Source: Cytophagales bacterium
GTDB taxonomy: Bacteria > Bacteroidota > Bacteroidia > Cytophagales > Cyclobacteriaceae
Assembly (NCBI GenBank): GCA_029262955.1
Contig: JAJCYL010000264.1
Location: forward strand, 1 to 7,341
Length of the DNA: 7,341 bases
Direction: 5' to 3'
Part shown: positions 1 through 7,225 of the stretch, one piece after another
How positions within the stretch are numbered: the stretch's first letter is position 1
Layout: every line of letters begins with the position of its first letter
Notes under the pieces: generated by a model
What the model was told of the DNA's origin: nothing
Database searches by the model: none
What the model saw: only the letters and a program-made list of their open reading frames with translations
Translations under genes and position numbers: made by a program

Positions 1-1
1 A

Positions 2-1192
2 ATTCCCATAACTTCATCTTTCGAAAGATGGGAAAATCATGGAATCGGCACCAATGCACTTATGCTGGTTGGACATGGCCAGGTTCGATCAAATGTTTTA
101 GGTGATGATGACCATGAACCAACAGCAGAGGAATTAGAAGAAATGAAAAGCCTGGTTAGAGAGGCTATGGAAAGTGGAGCATTCGGTATTTCAACTGGTC
201 TTTATTATGCTCCGGGGTTCTTTGCAAAGACTGAGGAAGTGATTGAGTTGTCAAAGGTAGTTGCAGAATATGATGGCATTTATGATACCCATCAGCGAGA
301 TGAAAGTTCCTATTCAATTGGCCTTATGGCTTCAGTCGAGGAGGTTATTAGGATTGGACAAGAGGCAAAGCTTCCAGTTCATATATCTCACATTAAAGGG
401 TTAGGAGTGGATATGTGGGACAAAAGTGGAGAAGTTATTGATCTTATTAATAATGCCCGAAATGATGGAGTTGATATCACCGCCAACCAATATCCCTATG
501 TCGCCTCAGGTACTGGAATGGTTGCGGCCACGTTACCCCGTTGGGTCGAAGGGGGAGGTGAAGAAGAAATGCTCAAACGCATTAAGGATCCTGAGATTGT
601 ACCGCGTATTAAAAGAGAAATGAAGGAGAATATCCGAAGACGAGGGGGAGGTAGCTCACTTCTGTTGACAAATCCTGAGAATCCTGATTGGAAGAATAAA
701 ACCCTAGCCCAATTGGCTGAAAAATGGGAATTGAACGAAGTTGATGCGGCTATCAAAGTAATCTTAGCCGGAGGCTCTGGGCTTGCCTCCTTCAACATGA
801 AGGAAAGTGATATCGCTAATTTCATGAAACAAGGCTGGGTGGTTACTGGTTCTGATGGTTCAACCAATCACCCCAGGAAATATGGCACCTTCACCAGAAA
901 AATAAGGAAGTATGTGTTGGAAGATTCAATACTAACTATGGCCGCGGCGATCAATCAAAGTACAAGCCGGACAGCTGAAATATTGAAAATTCCTGAGAGA
1001 GGAAAATTGAAAATAGGATACTATGCAGATGTAGTGATCTTTGATCCAAATACAATTGCGGACAAGGCTTGGTTCACCAATCCCGAGGAATTGTCCGAAG
1101 GCATTGAATATGTAATTGTGAATGGTGAAATCACCATTGAAAAAGGCAACTACCTCGGAAACAAGGCTGGAAGGGTGCTTCGCAAATTATGA
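2..1192 (+). CDS. N-acyl-D-amino-acid deacylase (D-aminoacylase) family amidohydrolase, 5' truncated by window edge
   Basis: This is a metal-dependent amidohydrolase of the D-aminoacylase family, which hydrolyses N-acyl-D-amino acids to a free D-amino acid and a carboxylate. The frame is open from base 2, and family-like residues (GTNALMLVGHGQVR) run across the ATG at 62, so that ATG is internal. The visible part is 396 residues; the family usually has about 480-560, so roughly the first quarter, including the N-terminal metal motif, is missing. Fragment residues that match the family are His97 in THQRDE (bases 290-292), His130 in ISHIKG (389-391), NQYPY near 162-166, and Asp285 in GSDG (854-856), the equivalent of the catalytic Asp. 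HPRKYGTF follows. The C-terminal part with ADVVIFDP, VNGE and GRVLRKL is the usual small beta domain. The gene ends in TGA and overlaps the 3' end of the convergent membrane-protein gene by 6 bp. Exact substrate preference cannot be read; some homologues act as dihydroorotase-like or peptidase enzymes. Confidence 0.9.
   Translation: MPITSSFERWENHGIGTNALMLVGHGQVRSNVLGDDDHEPTAEELEEMKSLVREAMESGAFGISTGLYYAPGFFAKTEEVIELSKVVAEYDGIYDTHQRDESSYSIGLMASVEEVIRIGQEAKLPVHISHIKGLGVDMWDKSGEVIDLINNARNDGVDITANQYPYVASGTGMVAATLPRWVEGGGEEEMLKRIKDPEIVPRIKREMKENIRRRGGGSSLLLTNPENPDWKNKTLAQLAEKWELNEVDAAIKVILAGGSGLASFNMKESDIANFMKQGWVVTGSDGSTNHPRKYGTFTRKIRKYVLEDSILTMAAAINQSTSRTAEILKIPERGKLKIGYYADVVIFDPNTIADKAWFTNPEELSEGIEYVIVNGEITIEKGNYLGNKAGRVLRKL
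1121..1138. repeat. Perfect palindrome with potential short hairpin inside the deacylase 3' end
   Basis: AATGGTGA, two A, then TCACCATT forms a perfect 8+2+8 inverted repeat, realistically a 7-bp stem with a 4-nt loop. It lies 54-71 bases before the deacylase stop and about 50 bases beyond the stop of the leftward operon. Neither strand has a clear T-tract after it, so it is not a standard intrinsic terminator. It could still slow polymerase or protect the 3' end of the operon transcript. It also encodes the conserved VNGEIT stretch, so coincidence is possible. Confidence 0.5.
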
Positions 1193-2848
1193 CTTAGTCA
1201 ATTCCTTACTAGCTTCCATTGACCATCGTCCATTCAAAGCTTCTTTGTAGTTGGCGATTTTATCATGGAAGAGTTTCACAAAATTTGTAATCTGGTACTT
1301 TTGGGGAGCATGGTAAATATTGGTATTTCCTCTATCCGTGTCTTCCCAAAATGCCGCGGCTGTCTCCTTTATCCTCTTGCAATCCTCCACTACAATTTGG
1401 ACAATATTGTTTTTTGATAACTCTTTGATGCCCACCAAATAATCTATCATTCTATCCAAAAGATAATTAGCCAGATGCTCACTGTCCTTTTCGAGATAGT
1501 ATAAAATGAGTGCAATTTGAATAAGACGAGTCCCGTCATTTTTCAGATCATTAATATTAGCATGGTACGACCGGTCAGGTTCAAGGTCTGCAAAGATTTT
1601 CAATATTTTCTGCTGAAATTCCATTTCTCTATCATTCTCATGGAGTCTTATCAATATCACCTGCAGCTCTTTATTCAGCGCATCAACAAGAAATCTAAAA
1701 TGGGGTTGATCCTTACTCAGTTTATATAGTTCACTCACATAGTAGGTAAAATACTTGCAACTCCGAAGAACATATTCATTTTGACCCGCCTTAATAAAAT
1801 CGTGAATAAGGTAGTTATAATGATAAACACTGTTGTAAACTCCCCTTATGTCGGCAGTCTTAGTAGCTTGCTTTATACCTATTCTGAGTATCGTATTAAA
1901 TTGAATTAGTACAAGATCTATGGATTTCTTTTGTTTGGTTTCAAGGGCAGTATTTCCAATTTTGGCTAATTCATTACCACATTGGGAAGCGAGATCGTGA
2001 TGACCTTGTTCTATTAGATCCCGATAAGTACCAACCAATATTCGGAATATCTTGTGTTCATAAAATGTTTTATCCCGCTCAATTTGATTAAAACTTTCTC
2101 CAAGGGTTTTAAATGAAATGTCATGATGGATTCCCGATGAGATCATGAAAAAACCTGGCTGAATTTGATGCTTAATCCTCAAGTAGCTCCTCATTGAACG
2201 TCCGAAACGATTTATAATCTCACTTTTTGCTTCCTTAAACTGCACGTAGCCCAATTGGTCATCCAACTGGTTGATTGTATCCAATAAATAATGCTGGTAA
2301 TCTCTAACTTTTTTGGGTTCATCATTATCGCTTGCGAGTCGATCTATAAATTTCTTATTCTCCTGGAAAATTTTTGAGATTACATTACTGGTCTTTGTAT
2401 AACTAAGAATGTAGAATGTATATGGAATACCTCCAAAGATTGCCAATGGTAGTATTAGATAAACGTTCATAAATATCACATTATTCCAATAGATAGAGTC
2501 GACCGCCAGGTTGAGCTGCATATAGATATTTTCCATACTCCCCATTGTGATACCCCATATATAGTAGAGGCTGGGGTAATCGCCGAGATAGTAATCAATG
2601 AGTTTAGGATTGCTTTGTGAAGCAATGGATATAACAATGATGAGTGTCCCTAAGATGATACCAAGAAGAGTCAACCAAATTTCGGGAGCAAACTCGATGA
2701 AGAAATAGGTATCATCAATACTCGAGTGAAATTCCAGAGAGAGATCTACAGGAATCAGGTATATCAAACCATGTAAAAAAACCCACACAAAAATTACCAT
2801 CATAAGAACGAGGACGGACTTTTGAAAACTGTTTAAAATTAGGTTCAT
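1187..2848 (-). CDS. Unrecognised four-helix membrane protein with large helical cytoplasmic domain; last gene of the signalling operon
   Basis: I do not recognise this 553-residue protein with confidence. The first 150 residues hold hydrophobic segments near 11-32, 57-76 and 122-146, plus a weaker one near 91-112. Four crossings, with positive residues after the last, put both ends in the cytoplasm. Between the second and third segments is a polar stretch with ASQSNPKLIDYYLGDYPSL (about 76-94). Its position and shape recall the DUF2254 membrane family, but I do not see that family's later hallmark ALSPAxNDP-type motif, so this is only a hint. Residues 150-553 are soluble, rich in charged and aromatic residues, apparently mostly helical, with no catalytic motif I can identify. 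The ATG follows the kinase stop by 5 bp, which implies co-transcription and probably translational coupling. By context it may modulate, anchor or sense for the kinase and cyclase. The TAA stop overlaps the convergent deacylase. Confidence 0.85.
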   Translation of the reverse strand: MNLILNSFQKSVLVLMMVIFVWVFLHGLIYLIPVDLSLEFHSSIDDTYFFIEFAPEIWLTLLGIILGTLIIVISIASQSNPKLIDYYLGDYPSLYYIWGITMGSMENIYMQLNLAVDSIYWNNVIFMNVYLILPLAIFGGIPYTFYILSYTKTSNVISKIFQENKKFIDRLASDNDEPKKVRDYQHYLLDTINQLDDQLGYVQFKEAKSEIINRFGRSMRSYLRIKHQIQPGFFMISSGIHHDISFKTLGESFNQIERDKTFYEHKIFRILVGTYRDLIEQGHHDLASQCGNELAKIGNTALETKQKKSIDLVLIQFNTILRIGIKQATKTADIRGVYNSVYHYNYLIHDFIKAGQNEYVLRSCKYFTYYVSELYKLSKDQPHFRFLVDALNKELQVILIRLHENDREMEFQQKILKIFADLEPDRSYHANINDLKNDGTRLIQIALILYYLEKDSEHLANYLLDRMIDYLVGIKELSKNNIVQIVVEDCKRIKETAAAFWEDTDRGNTNIYHAPQKYQITNFVKLFHDKIANYKEALNGRWSMEASKELTKS

Positions 2849-2853
2849 AGCTG

Positions 2854-5412
2854 TTAAGAATTTGAGAGCTCCTGTGCCTCTTGCTTAATAATATTTTCCT
2901 CTTCGATCACTCCACCTTCTGATGAATTATCATCAGTTGTTATAGGAAGTTGCACGGAAAAAGTGGTCCCAACACCGTGCTCACTTTTAAAAGTGATAGT
3001 GCCGTGATGCTTGTCTAAGATCTTCTTTACTATATCAAGTCCAAGACCAGTTCCTTCTCCTTCCTTCTTTGTGGTAAAAAATGGTTTAAATATTTTATCC
3101 TGAACTTCTTCAGGGATACCTCCACCTGAATCAGTTAGTGAAACTTCTATACAATCATTTTTTTGAGTTACTGATATTTCCAATTTTCCTTCAAAACTCA
3201 TTGCATGCAAGGCGTTATGAAGCAGATTGGTCCATACTTGATTAAGTTCATCCGGATAAGCCATGATGTGAGGTACATCTTCGTAGTTCTTGACCAATTC
3301 CACCCCAAACTTCATCTGGTTGTAGTAAATGGTTAAAACCGTATCAATATTGTCTGCGATATCCGTTGATGTCTTTTCCTCATAAGCATTTTGATGCGAA
3401 TACTTTTTCATAGCAAATACTATTTTGGAAGCCCGTTGAACCGCTTGCCTGATATTATCATTGCTGATTCTTACAAGTGACAAACTCAAAGCTGCTTCGA
3501 AAATCTTGCCGGCATGTCTATGAGTAATTAATGGCAAGATTTCCTCATAGACTTCAAAAATGTTCATCTCCGTTAGCGTGTCTGCCAGATCTTCGGCACC
3601 CTTCACTCCTAATCCCTCTAGTCTACCTTCTAATCCACGTCTTAGCTTTCTAACCTCTCTGGAAGTTGGTCGTTCACTTGTCAGATTGTCCATGATCAAT
3701 ACAAAAAATACATGTAACAGATCTGGTGGAAGAATTTTAACAACTCTCGGAAGTAAATGACTCGCTTTGTCCACTGCGTTTTGAATGTTCTCCGAAGAGG
3801 CGTTTATGGCACCAAGTGGTGAATTAACTTCATGGGCAATTCCTGCCATTAACTGGCCCAATGTGGCAAGCTTCTCAGACTGAATCATTTGGGTTTGCGT
3901 AGACTTCAGCTCTGACAATGCATTTTCGGCCTGATCCCTACTCCCCTCAAGTGCTTTATTTTGAGTGTTTATTTTCTCAGCCTGTATCTTTATCTTTTTA
4001 TCAGCTTGCTTGATCTCGTCTATTGCTTTGGCAATTTGAGACCCCATGTATACCACTTGCTGCTCAATTTCTCCTTTTGCTCCCTCTAAAGAATTGGTGA
4101 AGTTGAGTTCTGCATACTCTTTCATCGTTTCAAGTATGACGTTGACATCCTTCCCAACCTTTTCGCCAAGGATATCAATCATTTTATCAAAACTCTTTTT
4201 TAATTTTTGTAATTCCGGATTTCTTCCTTCCTCTTCAACAGAAATGGTAAGGGTCCCTTTCTGTATTTGATCTAATGCATTGGTGACTTCTGAAATAAGT
4301 CTATTGTCCTTTTCAATGCCCTCGTCTATAATTTTGATGTTGGTGTTGACTATCTTGACCATTGCACCAATTTCATCGTCACTTCTGGCTTCTATCAATG
4401 CGGTCTTAGTAGTAACTCTATTTAAAAAATCAAAAAATTGAGAAAGCCCCTCTTGAAAATGGATAAGGGGAATAGTTACCAACGTACGCACAAGAAATGC
4501 GCAAAGAAGGATGGTCACCAATGTGACAACAAGTCCAATCAACAGGTTATTTATAAATTGATTGTATATCGGTGCCATCATTTCATTCTCAGAGATCTCA
4601 ACTATGACATACCAGTCAATTGATGGAATTGATTTAGTTCCCACATAAAGTTTGTCATTGTCTCTGAAATAATCTGTCAGTAAATGGGGCGAGGTGAGGA
4701 TACTCTCCTTTAGATTGGAAATACCAGCTATTTCGTCAATGTTTCTATTGGAGAGATTTTCAATTTGAGCGGTCTTTTGCTTTATGTCGCCTGTAATTTT
4801 GATAACGCCGTCCTGATCTATAACAAGCAAACTTCCCTCTCCTGTTATTTCATTGTTTATCGACGCTGTCAAATCGTCGATGGAAAATCCAACCTGACAA
4901 GAGCCCAACAATTCCTTTTGGTCGTTCCTAATAGAGTGATTCACCCAAAATATCATTTTCCCAGTTTCATCTGGTTGAGTAAATGCGGTAGTCTGTTTCT
5001 GATGAAGATGTTCGTAGTGGCGACTTTCATCATTGTCTATCTCTACAATCCCCTTAGAGGTTATATAATCGGAGTTTGCATACACTCTTAGGTAATCTAA
5101 TTCCAACGTGTTAGTGAGACGAGTAAGATATTCGGAAATGGCCAATATCGAGATCTCTTTGTTACCAAGCATTTCTGGTAATACACCTTCCGACATTACA
5201 GATGCCATTTTTGTGCTCAGATCAAGTTTATGCTGAATAATCTGATGAACAATATCCAAAGAACCAGGGAGCTCACTCTCTAATATTTTTTCTACTAATT
5301 TTTCCTGCGAGCTCTCATAACTATATACACTTACGCCGATGTAAGAAACGAAAAACAACAAGGAGGTAGCAAGTATGAGTTTAATGCTAATTCCATGTTT
5401 TCGTAAATTCAT
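2854..5412 (-). CDS. Transmembrane sensor histidine kinase: Cache-like sensor, HAMP, chemoreceptor-like linker, DHp with long insert, HATPase
   Basis: This 852-residue inner-membrane kinase should autophosphorylate on His527 and pass phosphate to receiver proteins. Domains in order are: TM1 about 9-30; periplasmic Cache-like sensor about 35-284; TM2 about 285-310; HAMP about 311-365; a second HAMP-like and helical linker about 366-470; a coiled coil to about 512; the H-box LATLGQLMAGIAHEVNSPLG (515-534) with His527 (bases 3832-3834); a helical insert about 550-650; the second DHp helix about 652-675; and HATPase about 715-824. ATP-site motifs are all present: N-box NLLHNALHA with Asn729 and Asn733, G1 DSGGGIP (761-767), F-box FKPFF (775-779) and G2 GEGTGLGL (785-792). 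The last 28 residues are an acidic tail. There is no receiver domain, so phosphate acceptors must be separate proteins, and the two receivers encoded just upstream in the operon are the obvious candidates. The gene starts 21 bp after the cyclase gene with an A/T-rich leader and no clear ribosome site. Confidence 0.95.
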   Translation of the reverse strand: MNLRKHGISIKLILATSLLFFVSYIGVSVYSYESSQEKLVEKILESELPGSLDIVHQIIQHKLDLSTKMASVMSEGVLPEMLGNKEISILAISEYLTRLTNTLELDYLRVYANSDYITSKGIVEIDNDESRHYEHLHQKQTTAFTQPDETGKMIFWVNHSIRNDQKELLGSCQVGFSIDDLTASINNEITGEGSLLVIDQDGVIKITGDIKQKTAQIENLSNRNIDEIAGISNLKESILTSPHLLTDYFRDNDKLYVGTKSIPSIDWYVIVEISENEMMAPIYNQFINNLLIGLVVTLVTILLCAFLVRTLVTIPLIHFQEGLSQFFDFLNRVTTKTALIEARSDDEIGAMVKIVNTNIKIIDEGIEKDNRLISEVTNALDQIQKGTLTISVEEEGRNPELQKLKKSFDKMIDILGEKVGKDVNVILETMKEYAELNFTNSLEGAKGEIEQQVVYMGSQIAKAIDEIKQADKKIKIQAEKINTQNKALEGSRDQAENALSELKSTQTQMIQSEKLATLGQLMAGIAHEVNSPLGAINASSENIQNAVDKASHLLPRVVKILPPDLLHVFFVLIMDNLTSERPTSREVRKLRRGLEGRLEGLGVKGAEDLADTLTEMNIFEVYEEILPLITHRHAGKIFEAALSLSLVRISNDNIRQAVQRASKIVFAMKKYSHQNAYEEKTSTDIADNIDTVLTIYYNQMKFGVELVKNYEDVPHIMAYPDELNQVWTNLLHNALHAMSFEGKLEISVTQKNDCIEVSLTDSGGGIPEEVQDKIFKPFFTTKKEGEGTGLGLDIVKKILDKHHGTITFKSEHGVGTTFSVQLPITTDDNSSEGGVIEEENIIKQEAQELSNS

Positions 5413-5433
5413 TTCAATGTTTTAGTGTAAAAC

Positions 5434-6594
5434 TTACTTCCGGCCCTCGACAAAATACATATCCGCATCACCCTTTCCTTTAACCTCCATTTTACCACGA
5501 TGCGAACATTCAAAAGTGTCCTTAACTAATTCGTAAGTGTCTTTGGATATGTTGATTTTGCCCGATTCTCCACTTGACTCCATTCGGCTTGCGTTATTCA
5601 CCGTATCTCCCCCTATATCGTAGACGAATTTATTTTTACCTACAACCCCGGCAATTAGTTCTCCAGAATGAATGCCCACTCGTAACTGCCAAACTCCTTT
5701 ATGATTTTCTCCTCTGGATGTATTCAATTCTTCCATATAATCAATCATTTCAATGGCCGCGTTAACAGCATCATTTGGGTTGGTATCATTGACTACAGGT
5801 AAACCTCCTGCGGCCAAATAACCATCCCCAATCGTTTTGATCTTTTCGAGATTATTGCGCTCTATGATTTCATCAAATGCATGAAAGCAAGCGTCCAATT
5901 GTTGGACTAATTCTTCAGGAGTCATTTTCTCCGCTATCTGAGTAAAACCAACCAAATCGGAGAAGAGGACTGTACTTTGCTTATAATACTTTGGAAGAGC
6001 TTTTCCGTTCTCTTTCAATTCCTCGGCAACTTCCTTGGGTAGAATGTTAAGCAAAAGGTCGTCTGATTTTTTCTTTGCCTTTTCTAATTCTTTATTCTGC
6101 TCTACTATCTTGGCTGTGCGTTCAATAACTTTTTTCTCCAGCTCTTTATTCATGAGAATAAGTTGTTCTTTTTGTTGCTCCAGTTCTCTGGCATTTGCAA
6201 ATGCTGTCATCGCCTCGCGAACAGTCATATTAAGATCTTCTGCTTCCCATGGTTTAGGAATATATCTATATAACCCAGCCGTGTTGACCGCATTAATAAT
6301 ATCTAATTTCTCAGCTTGTCCAGTTAAAAGTATGGAGAGAGTCTTAGGGCATTTCTCGCGGATTTTAGACAACAACTCGTCACCCTTCATTTGAGGCATG
6401 ATCATGTCTGATATTACCAGATAAGGTGGCTCCCCCAGGTCTTCAAGAAGTTCTTCGATAATTTCGAGAGCTTCGTCACCACTTTCAGCAACCTCTACCG
6501 TGCAAGTGTTATTTAGATAATTCTTTAATTGAGTTTTTAAACTATCTAAAATTACTTTCTCATCATCAACACATAATATAACCGGTTTACTCAT
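5434..6594 (-). CDS. Response regulator: receiver domain fused to class III adenylate cyclase
   Basis: This 386-residue cytoplasmic protein is predicted to make cAMP from ATP under phosphorylation control. The receiver (about 4-128) has the acidic pair Asp10/Asp11, phospho-acceptor Asp63 in ISDMIMP (bases 6406-6408), Thr91 and Lys114 in PKPW. A coiled coil (about 132-180) leads into LLLNILPKEVAEEL (180-193), the linker often seen just before class III cyclase domains. The cyclase domain spans about 204-384. Metal ligands are Asp213 in FSDLVGFT and Asp257 in TIGDGY. Lys253 in KIKTIGD and Asp326 in VYDIGG are the pair that selects adenine; guanylate cyclases carry Glu and Cys there. Asn333 and Arg337 in TVNNASRMES are the transition-state residues. 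No key residue is missing, so an active homodimeric adenylate cyclase is expected. It sits between the stand-alone receiver gene (34-bp gap) and the kinase gene (21-bp gap). Family assignment is firm; nucleotide choice is a strong inference. Confidence 0.95.
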   Translation of the reverse strand: MSKPVILCVDDEKVILDSLKTQLKNYLNNTCTVEVAESGDEALEIIEELLEDLGEPPYLVISDMIMPQMKGDELLSKIREKCPKTLSILLTGQAEKLDIINAVNTAGLYRYIPKPWEAEDLNMTVREAMTAFANARELEQQKEQLILMNKELEKKVIERTAKIVEQNKELEKAKKKSDDLLLNILPKEVAEELKENGKALPKYYKQSTVLFSDLVGFTQIAEKMTPEELVQQLDACFHAFDEIIERNNLEKIKTIGDGYLAAGGLPVVNDTNPNDAVNAAIEMIDYMEELNTSRGENHKGVWQLRVGIHSGELIAGVVGKNKFVYDIGGDTVNNASRMESSGESGKINISKDTYELVKDTFECSHRGKMEVKGKGDADMYFVEGRK

Positions 6595-6625
6595 TAGGGA
6601 TTGTTTGTTTTAGGTTATTTAGTCA

Positions 6626-6635
6626 TGCCTAGGCA
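6626..6635. repeat. 10-bp perfect palindrome at the end of the stand-alone receiver gene
   Basis: TGCCTAGGCA is a perfect palindrome covering the last codons and the TAG stop of the receiver gene. It has no loop, so it is more likely a protein-binding or chance palindrome than a hairpin. No T-tract follows on the - strand, so it does not look like a terminator between the first two operon genes. Confidence 0.3.
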
Positions 6636-7015
6636 CAAGCTTGACATACCACATTTACCAGCTCATCACGTTTCCAGGGCTTCTTCAAGCACTTATATAA
6701 GTTTGCCTTTTCGAAAGCATTGGCAATGGTTTCCTCATCTACCTGACCGGAAAGCATGATATTGATTATGCCAGGATATTTAGAATGAACTTCTTTCAAA
6801 AATTCATCTCCTTTCATTCCTGGCATAAGCCAATCAGAAACTATGATGTGAATTCCTCCTTCTTTGGAGTAGTCTTCCACTATTTCCAACCCTTCGGATG
6901 GGCTGTCAGCGGCTTCAATATTAAACCGCGTACCTAATGCAGAGCGTAATTGGGATTTTAGACTTGAGAGTATAACCTTCTCATCGTCAACACAGAGTAT
7001 TGTCTTCTTTTCCAT
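6629..7015 (-). CDS. Stand-alone receiver (REC) domain response regulator, first gene of the operon
   Basis: This 128-residue protein is a receiver domain with no output domain. Visible landmarks are acidic residues Asp10/Asp11 in CVDDEKVIL, phospho-acceptor Asp61 in IVSDWLMPGMKGDE, Ser89 in MLSGQ at the switch position, and Lys112 in KKPW. All residues needed for phosphorylation are present. Its first 25 residues and its MKGDE and KPW segments closely match the receiver of the cyclase gene next door, roughly half identical by eye across the domain, which suggests an internal duplication. It ends eight residues after an ELV helix, so it is complete rather than a truncated fusion. Likely roles are phosphate sink, relay intermediate or a partner-binding switch. 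It probably shares the neighbouring kinase with the cyclase receiver. The ATG at 7015 is the only sensible start and is preceded by an A/T-rich leader without a good ribosome-binding sequence. Confidence 0.93.
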   Translation of the reverse strand: MEKKTILCVDDEKVILSSLKSQLRSALGTRFNIEAADSPSEGLEIVEDYSKEGGIHIIVSDWLMPGMKGDEFLKEVHSKYPGIINIMLSGQVDEETIANAFEKANLYKCLKKPWKRDELVNVVCQACA

Positions 7016-7036
7016 AGCTAAAATGTTTAGATTCTT

Positions 7037-7114
7037 TTACAAATCTTTAGTTAAAGGCGGTTGAAACCTTTCACCATCATAAACATAGAAAAATATCATC
7101 GCATCACCTCTCAT
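7037..7114 (-). CDS. Possible 25-codon small ORF in the operon leader (doubtful)
   Basis: A short leftward frame runs from ATG at 7114 to TAA at 7037, ending 21 bases before the receiver gene start. A second in-frame ATG at 7099 follows AGAGG by 7 bases, the best Shine-Dalgarno-like sequence in the leader. The peptide includes RGDAMIFFYVYDGERF, which looks more protein-like than random AT-rich sequence. Its first ATG overlaps by ATGA the TGA of a 43-codon frame (7111-7242) that lacks an ATG. The pair could be a leader peptide, a remnant of a degraded gene, or chance. Confidence 0.18.
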   Translation of the reverse strand: MRGDAMIFFYVYDGERFQPPLTKDL

Positions 7115-7225
7115 AAATCAATAAATTTTTCGAAAAAAATTTTTATTCTGTAGGAAGTAGATTCTTCAAAAACCCCATATCCTTTCAAATTTTTAAATGA
7201 GAGTACATTACCAGAAATTTGCTGC

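Noticed and set aside
62..64. ATG at 62 as the start of the deacylase gene
   Set aside because: The frame is open back to base 2 and the residues before it match the family, so the true start lies outside the window.
496..867. 123-codon - strand frame inside the deacylase
   Set aside because: It lies wholly opposite a well-supported gene, has no recognisable motif, and is a shadow frame.
1235..1247. CAAAG-CTT-CTTTG as a terminator for the deacylase
   Set aside because: The stem is only 5 bp and AT-rich with no T-tract, and it lies within the coding end of the membrane-protein gene.
2854..2940. A receiver domain at the C-terminus of the kinase (hybrid kinase)
   Set aside because: Only a 28-residue acidic tail follows the ATPase domain, far too short for a receiver.
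4765..5091. 108-codon + strand frame opposite the kinase sensor domain
   Set aside because: It is antisense to a clear Cache-like domain and its residues show no domain pattern.
5824..5838. Guanylate rather than adenylate cyclase
   Set aside because: Lys253 and Asp326 are the adenine-type residues; guanylate cyclases have Glu and Cys (or similar) at these places.
6035..6394. 119-codon + strand frame opposite the cyclase gene
   Set aside because: It is rich in Ser and Phe, as expected for the reverse of a Lys/Glu-rich coiled coil; it has no motif and no leader.
7126..7137. TTTTTCGAAAAA palindrome as a regulatory site
   Set aside because: It is almost pure A/T low-complexity sequence in an AT-rich leader, so a chance palindrome is likely.
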